Shown: piece after piece, positions 1 to 11,382 of the stretch | Numbering within the stretch: position 1 is the first letter of the stretch | How the letters are laid out: each line of letters opens with the position of its first letter | From: Aquamicrobium sp. | GTDB lineage: Bacteria > Pseudomonadota > Alphaproteobacteria > Rhizobiales > Rhizobiaceae | Length of the DNA: 64,000 nt | NCBI RefSeq assembly: GCF_023954335.1 | Contig: NZ_JAMLIE010000001.1 | Location: 558,001 to 622,000 of the forward strand | Reading direction: 5' to 3' | Translations under genes and position numbers: made by a program | Notes under the pieces: generated by a model | What the model was told of the DNA's origin: nothing | Seen by the model: only the letters and a program-made list of their open reading frames with translations | Databases searched by the model: none

Positions 1-338
1 ATCTGCGTCTGCAGCTTCTCGACGACGTCGCCCTCGCCGATCAGGTCGTGGGTGATGTTGATGCCGGTGATCTTCGAGAAGGCGGGCGCCAGCACCCGCG
101 CCTCGTATTCGTGGGTGGTGATGGTTTCCGACACCACCTTGATGTCCATGCCCTTGAAGGCTTCCGCCGCCTTGATGAACCATTCCATCTCGGCTTCCTG
201 CCCGGCGCGGTCGAGCGCGGACATGTCGCCGATCTCGGCGTCGAGGAAGGCGCGCGCGGCGTCCATGTCCGCGAAGGCCGGAATTGCCCCGAACAGAAGC
301 GTGAAGGCGGTGGTCGATGCCAGTAATTGCCGTCGCAT
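1..338 (-). CDS. glpV: GlpV, glycerol ABC transporter substrate-binding protein (5' part only)
   Basis: Only the first 112 codons lie in the window; the gene runs off the left edge. The product starts MRRQLLASTTAFTLLFGAIP, a Sec-type signal peptide ending near AFA, followed by a typical periplasmic binding-protein N-terminus (AARAFLDAEIGDMS, later EYEARVLAPAFSKITGI). A GGGAGGA ribosome site sits just before the ATG at 338. It is the last visible gene of a minus-strand run matching the Rhizobium leguminosarum glpDRSTPQUV glycerol-uptake operon, so it should deliver glycerol to the GlpP/GlpQ permease. The substrate is inferred from this context, since the ligand-binding part is not in the window. 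Confidence 0.8.
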   Translation of the reverse strand, partial: MRRQLLASTTAFTLLFGAIPAFADMDAARAFLDAEIGDMSALDRAGQEAEMEWFIKAAEAFKGMDIKVVSETITTHEYEARVLAPAFSKITGINITHDLIGEGDVVEKLQTQ

Positions 339-411
339 GATTTCCTCCCATGGATTGCGATTGCATGTCCGGCCTCGCCGCGGGTTCGCGGCGAGGCCGT
401 CTTCTTTCTCC

Positions 412-693
412 CTAGACGTATCGGAACACGCCGATGGCGTAGACGACAGACAGGGCGAGAGCCCACCACAGGTCGGGTCCGACGAGACCCAGCCAGGCAA
501 GATGGATGAAGGCGGAGCCGAGCAGCGACACGAACAGGCGGTCGCCGCGCGTCGTCTCGAAGCGCAGCACGCCGACGCGCGGGTTGCCGCCCGGCGAGAC
601 GTATTCCCACACCGCCATCGCCGCGAGCAGGGCGAAGATGGTGGCGAAGAAGGCGGCGGTCGGCCAGGTCCAGGCCATCCAGGAAAAGGTCAT
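412..693 (-). CDS. glpU: GlpU, small membrane protein of the glycerol ABC transporter (DUF2160 type)
   Basis: A 93-residue protein with about three hydrophobic segments (roughly 8-30, 50-67 and 70-90) and a charged stretch around RFETTRGDR. It lies between permease glpQ and binding protein glpV, the position of glpU in the rhizobial glycerol transporter; its biochemical role there is unknown, probably an accessory membrane subunit. An in-frame ATG six bases upstream (699) would give MRMTF, but a GGGAGGG site at 701-707 abuts that codon and is 7 nt from the ATG at 693, so I place the start at 693. The gene begins 16 bp after the glpQ stop. Confidence 0.8.
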   Translation of the reverse strand: MTFSWMAWTWPTAAFFATIFALLAAMAVWEYVSPGGNPRVGVLRFETTRGDRLFVSLLGSAFIHLAWLGLVGPDLWWALALSVVYAIGVFRYV

Positions 694-708
694 CCTCATA
701 CCCTCCCG

Positions 709-1623
<915 letters not shown>

Positions 1624-1624
1624 C

Positions 1625-2487
<863 letters not shown>

Positions 2488-2491
<4 letters not shown>

Positions 2492-3564
2492 GGCCGGCCT
2501 CCCAGCTCTACGCGCCATGAGTCGGCGTAGAGGTTGATGCCGGCGGGGTCGAAGCTTATGCGCGGCTCGGCGGGGATCTCCTCGTCCTCGGCGGCGATCA
2601 GCGCGATGTCGCGGCCTTCGAGCGTCGCGCGCACGATCTTGCGCCGGCCGACATCCTCGATCTTGGCGATCCCGACCGGCATGCCCTCGCGCCCGAGGCG
2701 GACGAACTCCGGGCGGATGCCGAGCTCGACCGTGCCGGAAAGCGCGGCCGCCGGGGCGCCGGGCAGCGCGATCCGCGCCTCGCCGATCCGCGCCTCGCCG
2801 CCGGACACCGAAACCGGCAGCACGTTCATGCCGGGCGAGCCGATGAAATAGCCGACGAAGGTGTGGCGCGGCCGCTCGAACAGCTCGGCCGGGGTGCCGA
2901 TCTGGACGATCTGGCCGTCATACATGACGACGACCGTGTCGGCGAAGGTCAGCGCCTCGGTCTGGTCGTGGGTGACGTAGACCATGGTGAAGCCATAGCG
3001 GCGGTGAAGCTGCTTCAGCTGCGAGCGCAGCACCCATTTCATGTGCGGGTCGATGACGGTCAGCGGCTCGTCGAACAGGATGGCGTTGACGTCGGCGCGC
3101 ACCAGCCCGCGCCCGAGCGAGATCTTCTGCTTCTGGTCGGCGGTCAGGCCGCGGGCACGCTTCTGGGCAAGGCCGGCGAGGTCGATGATCTCCAGCGTCT
3201 CGCGCACCTTGCGGTCGACCTCCCGCTCCGGCACGGCGCGGTTGCGCAGGGGGAAGGCGAGGTTGTCGTAAACGCTCATCGTGTCGTAGACGACCGGGAA
3301 CTGGAACACTTGGGCAATGTTGCGCTCCTGCGTCGAAAGCCGGGTCACGTCCTGCCCGTCGAACAGCAGCCGCCCCTCTGACGCGTGGATCAGACCCGAG
3401 ATGATGTTGAGCAGCGTGGTCTTGCCGCAGCCGGAGGGTCCGAGCAGCGCGTAGGCGCCGCCGTCCTCGAAGGTGTGGGTGACTTCCTTCAGCGCGTAGT
3501 CGTCTTCCGATTGCGGGCGCTCGCCATAGGCGTGGCGGATGTGGTCGAGGTCGATGCGCGCCAT
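2488..3564 (-). CDS. glpT: GlpT, glycerol ABC transporter ATPase with degenerate signature motif
   Basis: Cytosolic ABC ATPase of 358 residues: Walker A GPSGCGKTT (42-50), Q-loop Q88, Walker B AILFDE (161-166), switch His199 in VTHDQTEA, and a C-terminal TOBE/MalK-like regulatory region (from about 240). The ABC signature reads LTADQ (140-144) instead of LSGGQ. Its partner GlpS has a normal signature but lacks the switch histidine, so the two probably form a heterodimer with one active ATP site (see findings). Located between glpS and glpP with ATGA overlap to glpP. Named after the rhizobial glycerol system; it is unrelated to the E. coli glycerol-3-phosphate antiporter GlpT. Confidence 0.85.
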
Positions 3565-3578
3565 GATGCCCTCCCTCT

Positions 3579-4661
<1,083 letters not shown>

Positions 4662-4702
4662 TCTCCTCCTCCCAGAGAAGCCCGCCCGGCGAAGGGCGGC
4701 CG

Positions 4703-6229
4703 CTATTCGGCCGCCGTGCTCCGTTCCCGGGCGATTCCTCGCATGTAGTCCTCCAGCGCTGCAGCCTCCCTTGCCGTCAGGCGCAGGCCGCGCTTGGTGC
4801 GCCGCCACAGCACGTCCTCGGCGGTCGCGGCCCATTCATGGGCCATGAGATAACGGATCTCCGCCTCGTAGAGGTCGGCCCCGAAATGGCGGCCGAGATC
4901 GGCCACTGCCCGCGCCGGCCCGAGCAGGACGCGCGCCCGCGTGCCGTAGAGGCGCACGAGGCGCGCCGCATGCGCCGCCTCGAGAAAGGGATAGGCGGCT
5001 CTGAGGCTTGCCACCTCGCGCTCGAAGCCGTCGGGGGCGAAGTCGCCGCCGGGCAGCGGCGCGCTTGCCGTCCACTTCGCCCCGCGCGGGCCGAGAAAGC
5101 CCTCGATCTTCTCCAGCATGTGCTCGGCGAGCCGGCGATAGGTGGTGATCTTGCCGCCGAACACGTCGATCAGCGGCGCTTCGCCTGCCGGCGCCTCGGC
5201 CATCAGCACGTAGTCGCGCGTGGCCTCCTGCGCCTTCGAGGCGCCGTCGTCGTAGAGCGGGCGCACCGCCGAATAGGTCCAGACGATGTCCTCGCGCCGC
5301 ACGGGCTCGACGAAATACTCGCTTGCCGCCGCGCACAGATAGTCGATCTCGGACTCGGTGATCGTCACCGCGCCGGGGTCGCCCTCATAGTCGCGGTCGG
5401 TGGTTCCGATCAGCGTGTAGTCGTTCTCGTAGGGGATGGCGAAGATGATGCGGCCGTCGCGGTTCTGGAAGAAATAGGCGCGCGGGTCGGCGAATTTCTT
5501 CTCGATGACGATGTGGCTGCCCTGGACGAGGCGCACATTGTGCGCGCCGTTCTGGCCTATCGTCTGCGACAGCACCTCGTCGATCCACGGGCCGGCGGCG
5601 TTGACGAGCAGCCTTGCCCGGACAGTCGCGGTCTCGCCGGTGGCGGCGTCCTCGACCGTCACGGCCCACAGGCCCGCCTCGCGGCGCGCGCCTGTCACCC
5701 GGGAGAGGGTGCGGATGGTCGCGCCGCGGTCGGCGGCGTCGCGGGCGTTGAGCACGACGAGGCGCGCGTCGTTGACCCAGCAGTCGGAGTATTCGAAGGC
5801 GCGGCGGAACAGCTTCTTCAGCGGCTTGCCGGCCGCATCGCTGCGCATGTCGAGCGTGCGCGTCGGCGGCAGCAGCCTGCGCCCGCCGATATGGTCGTAG
5901 AGGAAGAGGCCGAGCCGGATCATCCATGCCGGGCGGATGCCTTTCGCATGCGGCAGCACGAAGCGCAGCGGCCAGACGATGTGCGGGGCGCTCCTCCAGA
6001 TCACCTCGCGCTCCATCAGCGCCTCGCGCACCAGCCGGAACTCGTAGAATTCCAGATAGCGCAGGCCGCCATGGATCAGCTTGGTCGAGCCGGAGGAGGT
6101 GCCGCTGGCGAGATCGCTCATCTCGGCGAGAAAGACGGAGAAGCCCCGGCCCGCCGCGTCGCGGGCGATGCCGCAGCCGTTGATGCCGCCGCCGATGATG
6201 AAGATGTCGTGGATAGCTTCGCCGCCCAC
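4703..6229 (-). CDS. glpD: Glycerol-3-phosphate dehydrogenase (FAD-dependent, aerobic type)
   Basis: Membrane-associated flavoprotein that oxidises sn-glycerol-3-phosphate to dihydroxyacetone phosphate and passes electrons to quinone. The 508-residue product has the FAD-binding Rossmann motif IIGGGINGCGIARDAAGRG near residues 10-30, the family block SGTSSGSTKLIHGGLRYLE (about 42-60) and the C-terminal DAO-type domain. Length is normal for GlpD. Start is GTG at 6229 with GGGAGG five bases upstream. First gene of the glp operon; a good sigma70 promoter lies at 6286-6313. No glpK or glpR is present in the window, so the kinase that makes its substrate is encoded elsewhere. Confidence 0.95.
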   Translation of the reverse strand: MGGEAIHDIFIIGGGINGCGIARDAAGRGFSVFLAEMSDLASGTSSGSTKLIHGGLRYLEFYEFRLVREALMEREVIWRSAPHIVWPLRFVLPHAKGIRPAWMIRLGLFLYDHIGGRRLLPPTRTLDMRSDAAGKPLKKLFRRAFEYSDCWVNDARLVVLNARDAADRGATIRTLSRVTGARREAGLWAVTVEDAATGETATVRARLLVNAAGPWIDEVLSQTIGQNGAHNVRLVQGSHIVIEKKFADPRAYFFQNRDGRIIFAIPYENDYTLIGTTDRDYEGDPGAVTITESEIDYLCAAASEYFVEPVRREDIVWTYSAVRPLYDDGASKAQEATRDYVLMAEAPAGEAPLIDVFGGKITTYRRLAEHMLEKIEGFLGPRGAKWTASAPLPGGDFAPDGFEREVASLRAAYPFLEAAHAARLVRLYGTRARVLLGPARAVADLGRHFGADLYEAEIRYLMAHEWAATAEDVLWRRTKRGLRLTAREAAALEDYMRGIARERSTAAE

Positions 6230-6285
6230 GCGCGCCTCCCATGCGTCTTGCGACGCGCATTTTCTGGTAATTCTTGCTTAGGAGA

Positions 6286-6313
6286 ATTATTGCGAATGTA
6301 AAACGAATGTCAA
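6286..6313 (-). promoter_or_regulatory. Probable glpD promoter with paired CGAATGT repeats
   Basis: On the minus strand TTGACA (6313-6308) and AATAAT (6291-6286) are 16 bp apart, giving a start near 6279 and a leader of about 50 nt before glpD. Two CGAATGT copies on the plus strand (6293-6299, 6304-6310), exactly 11 bp apart, fall between and over the promoter boxes, the right place for a repressor such as a DeoR-family GlpR. Upstream, 6314-6540 shows no gene or other signal I can name. Confidence 0.5.
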
Positions 6314-6551
6314 ATGAAATTAAGATGACAGAAAGCTTCGGCGATGAGACGGCCCGGATGAGGCTGTTCGCTTGCCCTTTCCGGAGAGGGAATCGAAAGC
6401 CGTTTCCATCCGGATCGAGGTCCGTCGCCTGTTAGGTCTGGGCCTTTCAATCTCCCGGAAAGTCAGCATGTTGGCGGGAGCTTGTCGCCGTGCGGCCGGA
6501 TCGCTTCCGTGCGGGAAGGCTGTGCGCGGCAGGATAAAGGTTTCGTTTTTC

Positions 6552-6598
6552 AGAAAACGAAAGCGATAACGGGCTTCTTTCGGCCGGGCCGCTTTCGT
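6552..6598 (-). terminator. Hairpin after the DsbD-N gene, possible terminator
   Basis: Nine-base arms ACGAAAGCG (6557-6565) and CGCTTTCGT (6590-6598) pair perfectly and are followed on the minus strand by TTTTC. The arm overlaps the stop codon of the DsbD-N gene. A second, separate palindrome (arms TTTCGTTTT and AAAACGAAA, 6541-6562) overlaps it. Confidence 0.45.
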
Positions 6599-7065
6599 CA
6601 GCGCGGTTCCGGCGCTGCGTCGAGGTCGAGACCGCCGCCGGCTTCGTCTATCGCCAGCGAGCGGGTGTCGACCGTGACGGAGACGGGCGGGTAGCAGATC
6701 TCGTTCTTGCGGCAGCCCTGCGAGACGAGGTTGACGCGCGCCGCCTCGCCGGGCGTGAGCCGGGCGACCGCCTCGCCGTAATAGACCTCGGACGGGCCGA
6801 AATTGGCGTCCGCCTCCTCCATGAACCCCGGCCCGGTGTCGAGCGCCAGCGGCGCGCCGGTTCCGGCGTCGCGTGCCTCGAAGCGCTCGCGATAGAGATA
6901 GTGTCCTTGGGCGATGTCCCAGCGGAAGACGAGCACGCCGCCCGCCTCGCGTCTCACCGAAAGCCGGAACGCCTCCTCCGCCGGCAGGAGGCGGGCCGGC
7001 TGGGCGCGCGCCGCCGCGGCGAACAGCAGCGCGGCGGGAAACATCAGGAACGCGCGGCGGTCCAT
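6598..7065 (-). CDS. Free-standing DsbD N-terminal (nDsbD-like) periplasmic thiol protein
   Basis: A 155-residue exported protein whose sequence matches only the N-terminal, immunoglobulin-like domain of DsbD. It has a signal peptide starting MDRRAFLMFPAALLFAAAARA (a twin-arginine-like pair at 3-4), the YYGEAV block near 95-100 and the redox pair Cys118/Cys124 in SQGCRKNEICYPP, with the same C-x5-C spacing as nDsbD. In DsbD this domain passes reducing power from the membrane to periplasmic partners; here there is no membrane or thioredoxin domain attached. It lies 7 bp after a DsbA-like gene and has GAGG before its ATG, so the two probably form one transcript and may be redox partners. Confidence 0.7.
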   Translation of the reverse strand: MDRRAFLMFPAALLFAAAARAQPARLLPAEEAFRLSVRREAGGVLVFRWDIAQGHYLYRERFEARDAGTGAPLALDTGPGFMEEADANFGPSEVYYGEAVARLTPGEAARVNLVSQGCRKNEICYPPVSVTVDTRSLAIDEAGGGLDLDAAPEPR

Positions 7066-7072
7066 GCTCGCC

Positions 7073-7765
7073 TCAGCCCTTCTGCGCGTCGCGCGCGTCG
7101 GAGATCACCTGCCTGAACCCGGCCTCGTCCAGCGCCGACGCGACGAGGAACGGGCCGACGAGGAACACCGGCGTGCCCTGAAGCCCCAGCCCCTCGGCCT
7201 GCGCGTTGTTGCGGCGCAGGAGCGTGGTGATCTCGTCGTTCCTAGCCTTGGCGTCCCGTTCCAGCCGCCCCATGTCGAAGCCGGCGGCGGTGAGCGCCTC
7301 GCGCATCCTCGCCTCCGGCACTCGCCCGCCGTCGATCGCCATCAGCGCGTGGTAGGCCTTCTCGTAGCCGCCCTGGTATTTCGCCGCCAGCGCCAGCTTC
7401 GCGCCGTAGACCGACGATTGCGTCAGGATCGGCCAGTCCTTGTAGACGAGGCGGATCCTGCCGTCGGCCTTCATCACTTTTGTCAGCGGAGCGACCGTGC
7501 GTTTGCAGAACGGGCAATTGTAGTCGAAGAACGAGACGATGGTGACGTCGCCACGGGGATTGCCGCCGACCGGCGCGGCCGGGTCGTTGAGGATCATCTC
7601 GCCGGAAAGGTCGTCCGGCTGGCTTGCCGCGGCCGGGCCGGCAGCGGCGAGCGCGCCCAGACCGGCGAGGATGGCGCGGCGAGTGAGGCGCGCGCCTGCC
7701 GGCGCGGCATCGAGCCAGCGCCGCGAAAAGCCGGAGGCGACATCCGGCGCGTTGAAATGGGTCAT
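7073..7765 (-). CDS. DsbA-family thiol:disulfide protein, Tat-type signal
   Basis: Periplasmic thioredoxin-fold protein of 230 residues. The active site is NCPFCK (Cys84, Cys87) and the cis-proline loop is GLQGTPVFLVG near residue 200. The N-terminus is long and polar before a twin-arginine signal (LTRRAILAGLGALAAAG, about 27-43), so export folded through Tat is possible. It resembles the DsbA/ScsC/BdbD group used for oxidation or isomerisation of periplasmic or cytochrome cysteines; which of these it does is not visible. ATG at 7765 has AGGGA nearby; an upstream in-frame start (7792) lacks a ribosome site. Partner gene downstream encodes an nDsbD-like protein. Confidence 0.75.
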   Translation of the reverse strand: MTHFNAPDVASGFSRRWLDAAPAGARLTRRAILAGLGALAAAGPAAASQPDDLSGEMILNDPAAPVGGNPRGDVTIVSFFDYNCPFCKRTVAPLTKVMKADGRIRLVYKDWPILTQSSVYGAKLALAAKYQGGYEKAYHALMAIDGGRVPEARMREALTAAGFDMGRLERDAKARNDEITTLLRRNNAQAEGLGLQGTPVFLVGPFLVASALDEAGFRQVISDARDAQKG

Positions 7766-7872
7766 GCCGTTCCCTTCGTTCTCGTCCCGCACCGGCCGGC
7801 GAGCGCGGTGCGCTTCCTTGGGCCCCGCTTCGCCGCGAAAGCCAAATCACAATCTCTCGACTTGCGTGTCGG

Positions 7873-8688
7873 CTAGCCGGCCCGGCCGAGGAAATCGTCC
7901 CAGATGCGGCGGCCGAGGTCGTCGAACCGGCAGGCCGCTTCGATGAAGGCGTGCCGCTGCGCCGCGTCGACCAGCGGCGCCGGCAGCATCGGGTCGAAGA
8001 CGATGCGGCGGATGGCGTCGTCGCCGAGAAGAAAGCTTTCGCGTGCCGCCACGTCGAGCGGCAGCGCGGCGGCGTTTGCCATCCAGGCGTCGAGCCGCGC
8101 CACGCTTTGCCGGTAGGTCTCCTCCAGCGCGTCCGCCGCCCACAGCGCCATCGCCGCCCGCTGCCGGTCGCCGTCGAGATCGTCGACGCCGAACACGGCG
8201 GCCTCCTTCTCCAGCCCGAGCCCGGCGAGGCGCGCGCGCACCGCCGCCACCCCGCCGGAAAAATTGTCCGGCCGGATGTAGAGGCCGTTCTCGAGCTCGC
8301 GCATGCCGAGCATCGACAGGGCGCGACTGCGTGTGCGTAAAAGCTTGCGATCGGAGCGCGGCAAACCGCCGGTGGCGGCTGCCACCCAGCGGCCCTGCCA
8401 TGGCGCGAGCCGCGTTTCCGCCTCGCGCCAGCCTGAGACGTCGGCGGCGATGGCACGGCCGGCCGGCCCCAGCCGGTAGACCCCGCGCGCCGCCGCCTCG
8501 ACCAGCCCGGCCCGCGACAGGCGGGCAAGGGTGACGCGCATGCTGTTGGCCGAGATGCCGAACAGTGCCCCGGCCTTCACCGCCTCGGGCGCGCCGAGTT
8601 CCCCGCCGCCGGCGGCGCGCAGGAGGTTGAGCACGACGCGGCGCGGGTCGGGTTCCGATATATTACATGAATTGACGATTTCGGTCAT
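7873..8688 (-). CDS. PaaX-family transcriptional regulator
   Basis: DNA-binding regulator of 271 residues with the PaaX layout: N-terminal winged helix (AGALFGISANSMRVTLARLSRAGLV, about 38-63), a middle domain and a conserved C-terminal domain. PaaX repressors sense acyl-CoA thioesters, classically phenylacetyl-CoA. Divergent from aidB, which it probably controls through an inverted repeat that spans its own start codon. The frame is open to a TTG at 8709, but I chose the ATG at 8688. No phenylacetate degradation genes are present, so the ligand here is unknown. Confidence 0.75.
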   Translation of the reverse strand: MTEIVNSCNISEPDPRRVVLNLLRAAGGGELGAPEAVKAGALFGISANSMRVTLARLSRAGLVEAAARGVYRLGPAGRAIAADVSGWREAETRLAPWQGRWVAAATGGLPRSDRKLLRTRSRALSMLGMRELENGLYIRPDNFSGGVAAVRARLAGLGLEKEAAVFGVDDLDGDRQRAAMALWAADALEETYRQSVARLDAWMANAAALPLDVAARESFLLGDDAIRRIVFDPMLPAPLVDAAQRHAFIEAACRFDDLGRRIWDDFLGRAG

Positions 8689-8698
8689 AATATGTAAT
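8662..8698. promoter_or_regulatory. Inverted repeat between the PaaX-like gene and aidB
   Basis: ATTACAT (8662-8668) and ATGTAAT (8692-8698) are exact reverse complements with centres 30 bp apart, about three helical turns, in unusually AT-rich sequence for this genome. One arm lies just before the PaaX-like ATG, the other inside its first codons; aidB starts 36 bp beyond. This fits a dimeric repressor controlling both directions. Confidence 0.5.
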
Positions 8699-8733
8699 TT
8701 ATATGCCAAAAGCCTTCAGGTCGAGGAACCGCC

Positions 8734-10407
8734 ATGTCGTCCGCTTCCGTCTCAGATTCTCCGTCCCTTAGCAGCCGCTTCCACACCCACGAAGTGGAAA
8801 ATCAGCCGCTGCCGCTGCGCGACTACAATGTCTGGCAGAGCGATCCGGCGCTGCGCGAGGCGGTCGAGCGCGAGGGCGCGCGCTGGGCCACCGATCATCT
8901 GGAGGAATACGGCGCGCTGGCCGGCGGCCGGCTGGTCGATCTCGGCTACACCGCCAACGAGAACAGGCCGAAGCTGCGCTCCTTCGACCGCTACGGGCGG
9001 CGCATCGACGAGGTCGAATTCCACCCCGCCTATCACGAGCTGATGGGCGAGGCGATGCGCTACGGCATGAACGGCTTCGCCTGGCGCAACGCCAACCGCG
9101 CCGGCGCGCATGTGGCGCGCGCGGCGGTGATGTATGTCGGCTCGCAGGCCGATGCCGGCGTCGGCTGCCCGATGTCGATGACCTATGCCGCGATCCCGGC
9201 GCTGCGCCACAATCCGGCGCTGGCAGAGAAGTGGGTGCCGAAGCTGATCTCCACCGAATACGACCCGCGCAGCATTCCGATGGAGGAGAAGACCGGCTGC
9301 ACCATCGGCATGGGCATGACCGAGAAGCAGGGAGGCTCGGACGTGCGCGCCAACACCACCCGCGCCGTGCGCCAGCCTGACGGCTCCTACGCGCTCGTCG
9401 GCCACAAATGGTTCTTCTCCGCGCCGATGTGCGACGCGCATCTGGTGCTGGCGCAGGCCGAAGGCGGTCTCTCCTGCTTCCTCGTGCCACGCTTCCGCCC
9501 GGACGGCGCGCGCAACGCGGTCGAGATCCAGCGTTTGAAGGAAAAGCTCGGCGACTGGTCGAACGCCTCCTCGGAAGTCGAGTTCCAGGGCGCGTTCGGC
9601 GAGCTGGTCGGCGAGGAGGGAAGCGGCATCAAGGTCATCATCGAGATGGTGGCGCTGACGCGGCTCGACTGCATGACCGGCTCGTCCTCGCAGATGCGCC
9701 AGGCGCTGGTGCAGGCGCTGCACCACACACGCCAGCGCAAGGCGTTCGGCAAGCTGCTCATCGACCAGCCGCTGATGCGCAACGTGCTCGCCGACCTCGC
9801 GCTCGAAAGCGAGGCGGCGATCGCGCTCACCCTGCGTATCGCCCGCGCCATCGACACCGCCTCGCGCGACGAGCACGAGGCCGCGCTCGCCCGCATCGCC
9901 ACGGCCATCGGCAAGTACTGGATATGCAAGCGCGCGGTTCCCTTCGTCAACGAGGCGCAGGAGTGCCTCGGCGGCATCGGCTATGTCGAGGAGACGATGA
10001 TGCCGCGCCTCTACCGGCAGGCGCCGCTCAACTCGATCTGGGAAGGCTCGGGCAACGTCCAGTGCCTCGACGTGCTGCGCGCGCTGCGCAAGGAACCGGA
10101 GACGCGCGAGGCGCTCATGGCTGAGCTCGCGGCCGCGAAGGGCATGGACGGCGACTACGACGTCGCGCTTGCGAGCCTGCCGGCGCTGTTCGACGACCCG
10201 CAGACGATGGAGTTCCGCAGCCGCTTCATCGTCGAGCGCGCCGCCCTGATGCTGCAGGCCTCGGTGCTGTTGCATTCGGGGCAGGCGAGAATAGCCGCCG
10301 CTTTCTGCCGCTCGCGGCTCGCCGGCGCGCACGGCCTCGCCTTCGGCACGCTTCACGCCGACGCGCCGGTCGACCTGCTGATCGATCGCGCCATGGCCGC
10401 TGCCTGA
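8734..10407 (+). CDS. aidB: AidB-type acyl-CoA dehydrogenase family flavoprotein
   Basis: A 557-residue flavoprotein with the AidB signature order: NQPLPLRDYNVW at the N-terminus, MGMTEKQGGSDVRANTTRA (about 190-208), VGHKWFFSAP (about 219-228), RQRKAFGKLLIDQPLMR, and NSIWEGSGNVQCLDVLRAL near 430-450. E. coli AidB (541 residues) binds FAD and DNA and is tied to the alkylation response; it also has weak acyl-CoA dehydrogenase activity. Start ATG at 8734 has GAGGAA upstream. The divergent PaaX-type regulator, which normally senses CoA thioesters, favours a metabolic acyl-CoA role over Ada control here. Confidence 0.85.
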   Translation: MSSASVSDSPSLSSRFHTHEVENQPLPLRDYNVWQSDPALREAVEREGARWATDHLEEYGALAGGRLVDLGYTANENRPKLRSFDRYGRRIDEVEFHPAYHELMGEAMRYGMNGFAWRNANRAGAHVARAAVMYVGSQADAGVGCPMSMTYAAIPALRHNPALAEKWVPKLISTEYDPRSIPMEEKTGCTIGMGMTEKQGGSDVRANTTRAVRQPDGSYALVGHKWFFSAPMCDAHLVLAQAEGGLSCFLVPRFRPDGARNAVEIQRLKEKLGDWSNASSEVEFQGAFGELVGEEGSGIKVIIEMVALTRLDCMTGSSSQMRQALVQALHHTRQRKAFGKLLIDQPLMRNVLADLALESEAAIALTLRIARAIDTASRDEHEAALARIATAIGKYWICKRAVPFVNEAQECLGGIGYVEETMMPRLYRQAPLNSIWEGSGNVQCLDVLRALRKEPETREALMAELAAAKGMDGDYDVALASLPALFDDPQTMEFRSRFIVERAALMLQASVLLHSGQARIAAAFCRSRLAGAHGLAFGTLHADAPVDLLIDRAMAAA

Positions 10408-10470
10408 AGATGGCCGCGGCGGGGGAGGCGGGCGCTTGCCCTTGCCCGGCCGCTGCGGCACCATCGCGGC

Positions 10471-11382
10471 ATGGCCTTCACGCTCCGCCAGCTTCAGTAT
10501 TTCATCGCCGTTGCCGAGCAGGGCGCGGTGAGCCGCGCCGCACAGGCTTTGTCGATCTCGCAATCGTCGGTGACGGAGGCGATCCGCGAGTTGGAGACCG
10601 ATCTCGGCGTCGAGCTGTTCGAGCGCCATTCGCGCGGCCTGTCGATCACCCACAAGGGCCACCAGTTCCTGCGCCATGCCACGCGCATCCTCGCCGGCGT
10701 CTCCGACGCGCGGCAGGCCTTTTCCGACGACAAGGCCGCCGGCGGCGGCGAGCTCCATCTCGGCGTCACCTCGCTGGTCGCCGGCTACGTGCTCTCCGAC
10801 CTTCTCGCCCGCTATCGGCGGGCGTGGCCGTCCGTCTCGGTCTCGGCCATCGAGGACAATGGCGACTATCTCGAGCATCTCCTCGTCGGCGGCGAGCTCG
10901 ACGTCGCGGTGATGGTCATCTCCAACCTGCGCGACCGCATGGCGCTCCAGGCCGAGATCCTCGAGGTCTCGCCCTACCGGCTGTGGCTGCCGCTCGGCCA
11001 CCGGCTGGTCGGCGAGGAGATCATCTCCATCGAGGACGTGGCGCGCGAGCCGCTGATCATGCTCACCATCGACGAGATCGAGGAGGCGACGGGCAAGCTG
11101 CTCGCCGCGCTCGGCGCGCGCCCGCACGTGGCGTTCCGCACCCGCTCGGTCGAGGCCGTGCGCAGCCTCGTCGCCACCGGCGCGGGGGTAGCGCTGCTGC
11201 CCGACCTCGTCTACCGCCCGTGGTCGCTCGAAGGCGACCGCATCGAGAGCCGCGACATTTCCGGCTCGCTGCCGGCGGTGCAGGTCGGCATGGTGTGGCG
11301 GCGCGGCTCCGGCCTTTCCGCGCAGGCGCGCAACTTCATCGGCGTGGCGCAGGGCCAGCGGGCTGTCCGTCAAGGACGGTAA
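10471..11382 (+). CDS. LysR-family transcriptional regulator
   Basis: A 303-residue LysR-type regulator: winged helix-turn-helix at 1-60 (LRQLQYFIAVAEQGAVSRAAQALSISQSSVTEAI), then a periplasmic-binding-like effector domain. It is encoded in the same direction as the downstream polyamine transporter operon, 129 bp before its first gene, and in the same direction as aidB, 63 bp after it. Co-orientation, not divergence, makes the target uncertain; the transporter-patD operon is the most likely one. Confidence 0.8.
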   Translation: MAFTLRQLQYFIAVAEQGAVSRAAQALSISQSSVTEAIRELETDLGVELFERHSRGLSITHKGHQFLRHATRILAGVSDARQAFSDDKAAGGGELHLGVTSLVAGYVLSDLLARYRRAWPSVSVSAIEDNGDYLEHLLVGGELDVAVMVISNLRDRMALQAEILEVSPYRLWLPLGHRLVGEEIISIEDVAREPLIMLTIDEIEEATGKLLAALGARPHVAFRTRSVEAVRSLVATGAGVALLPDLVYRPWSLEGDRIESRDISGSLPAVQVGMVWRRGSGLSAQARNFIGVAQGQRAVRQGR

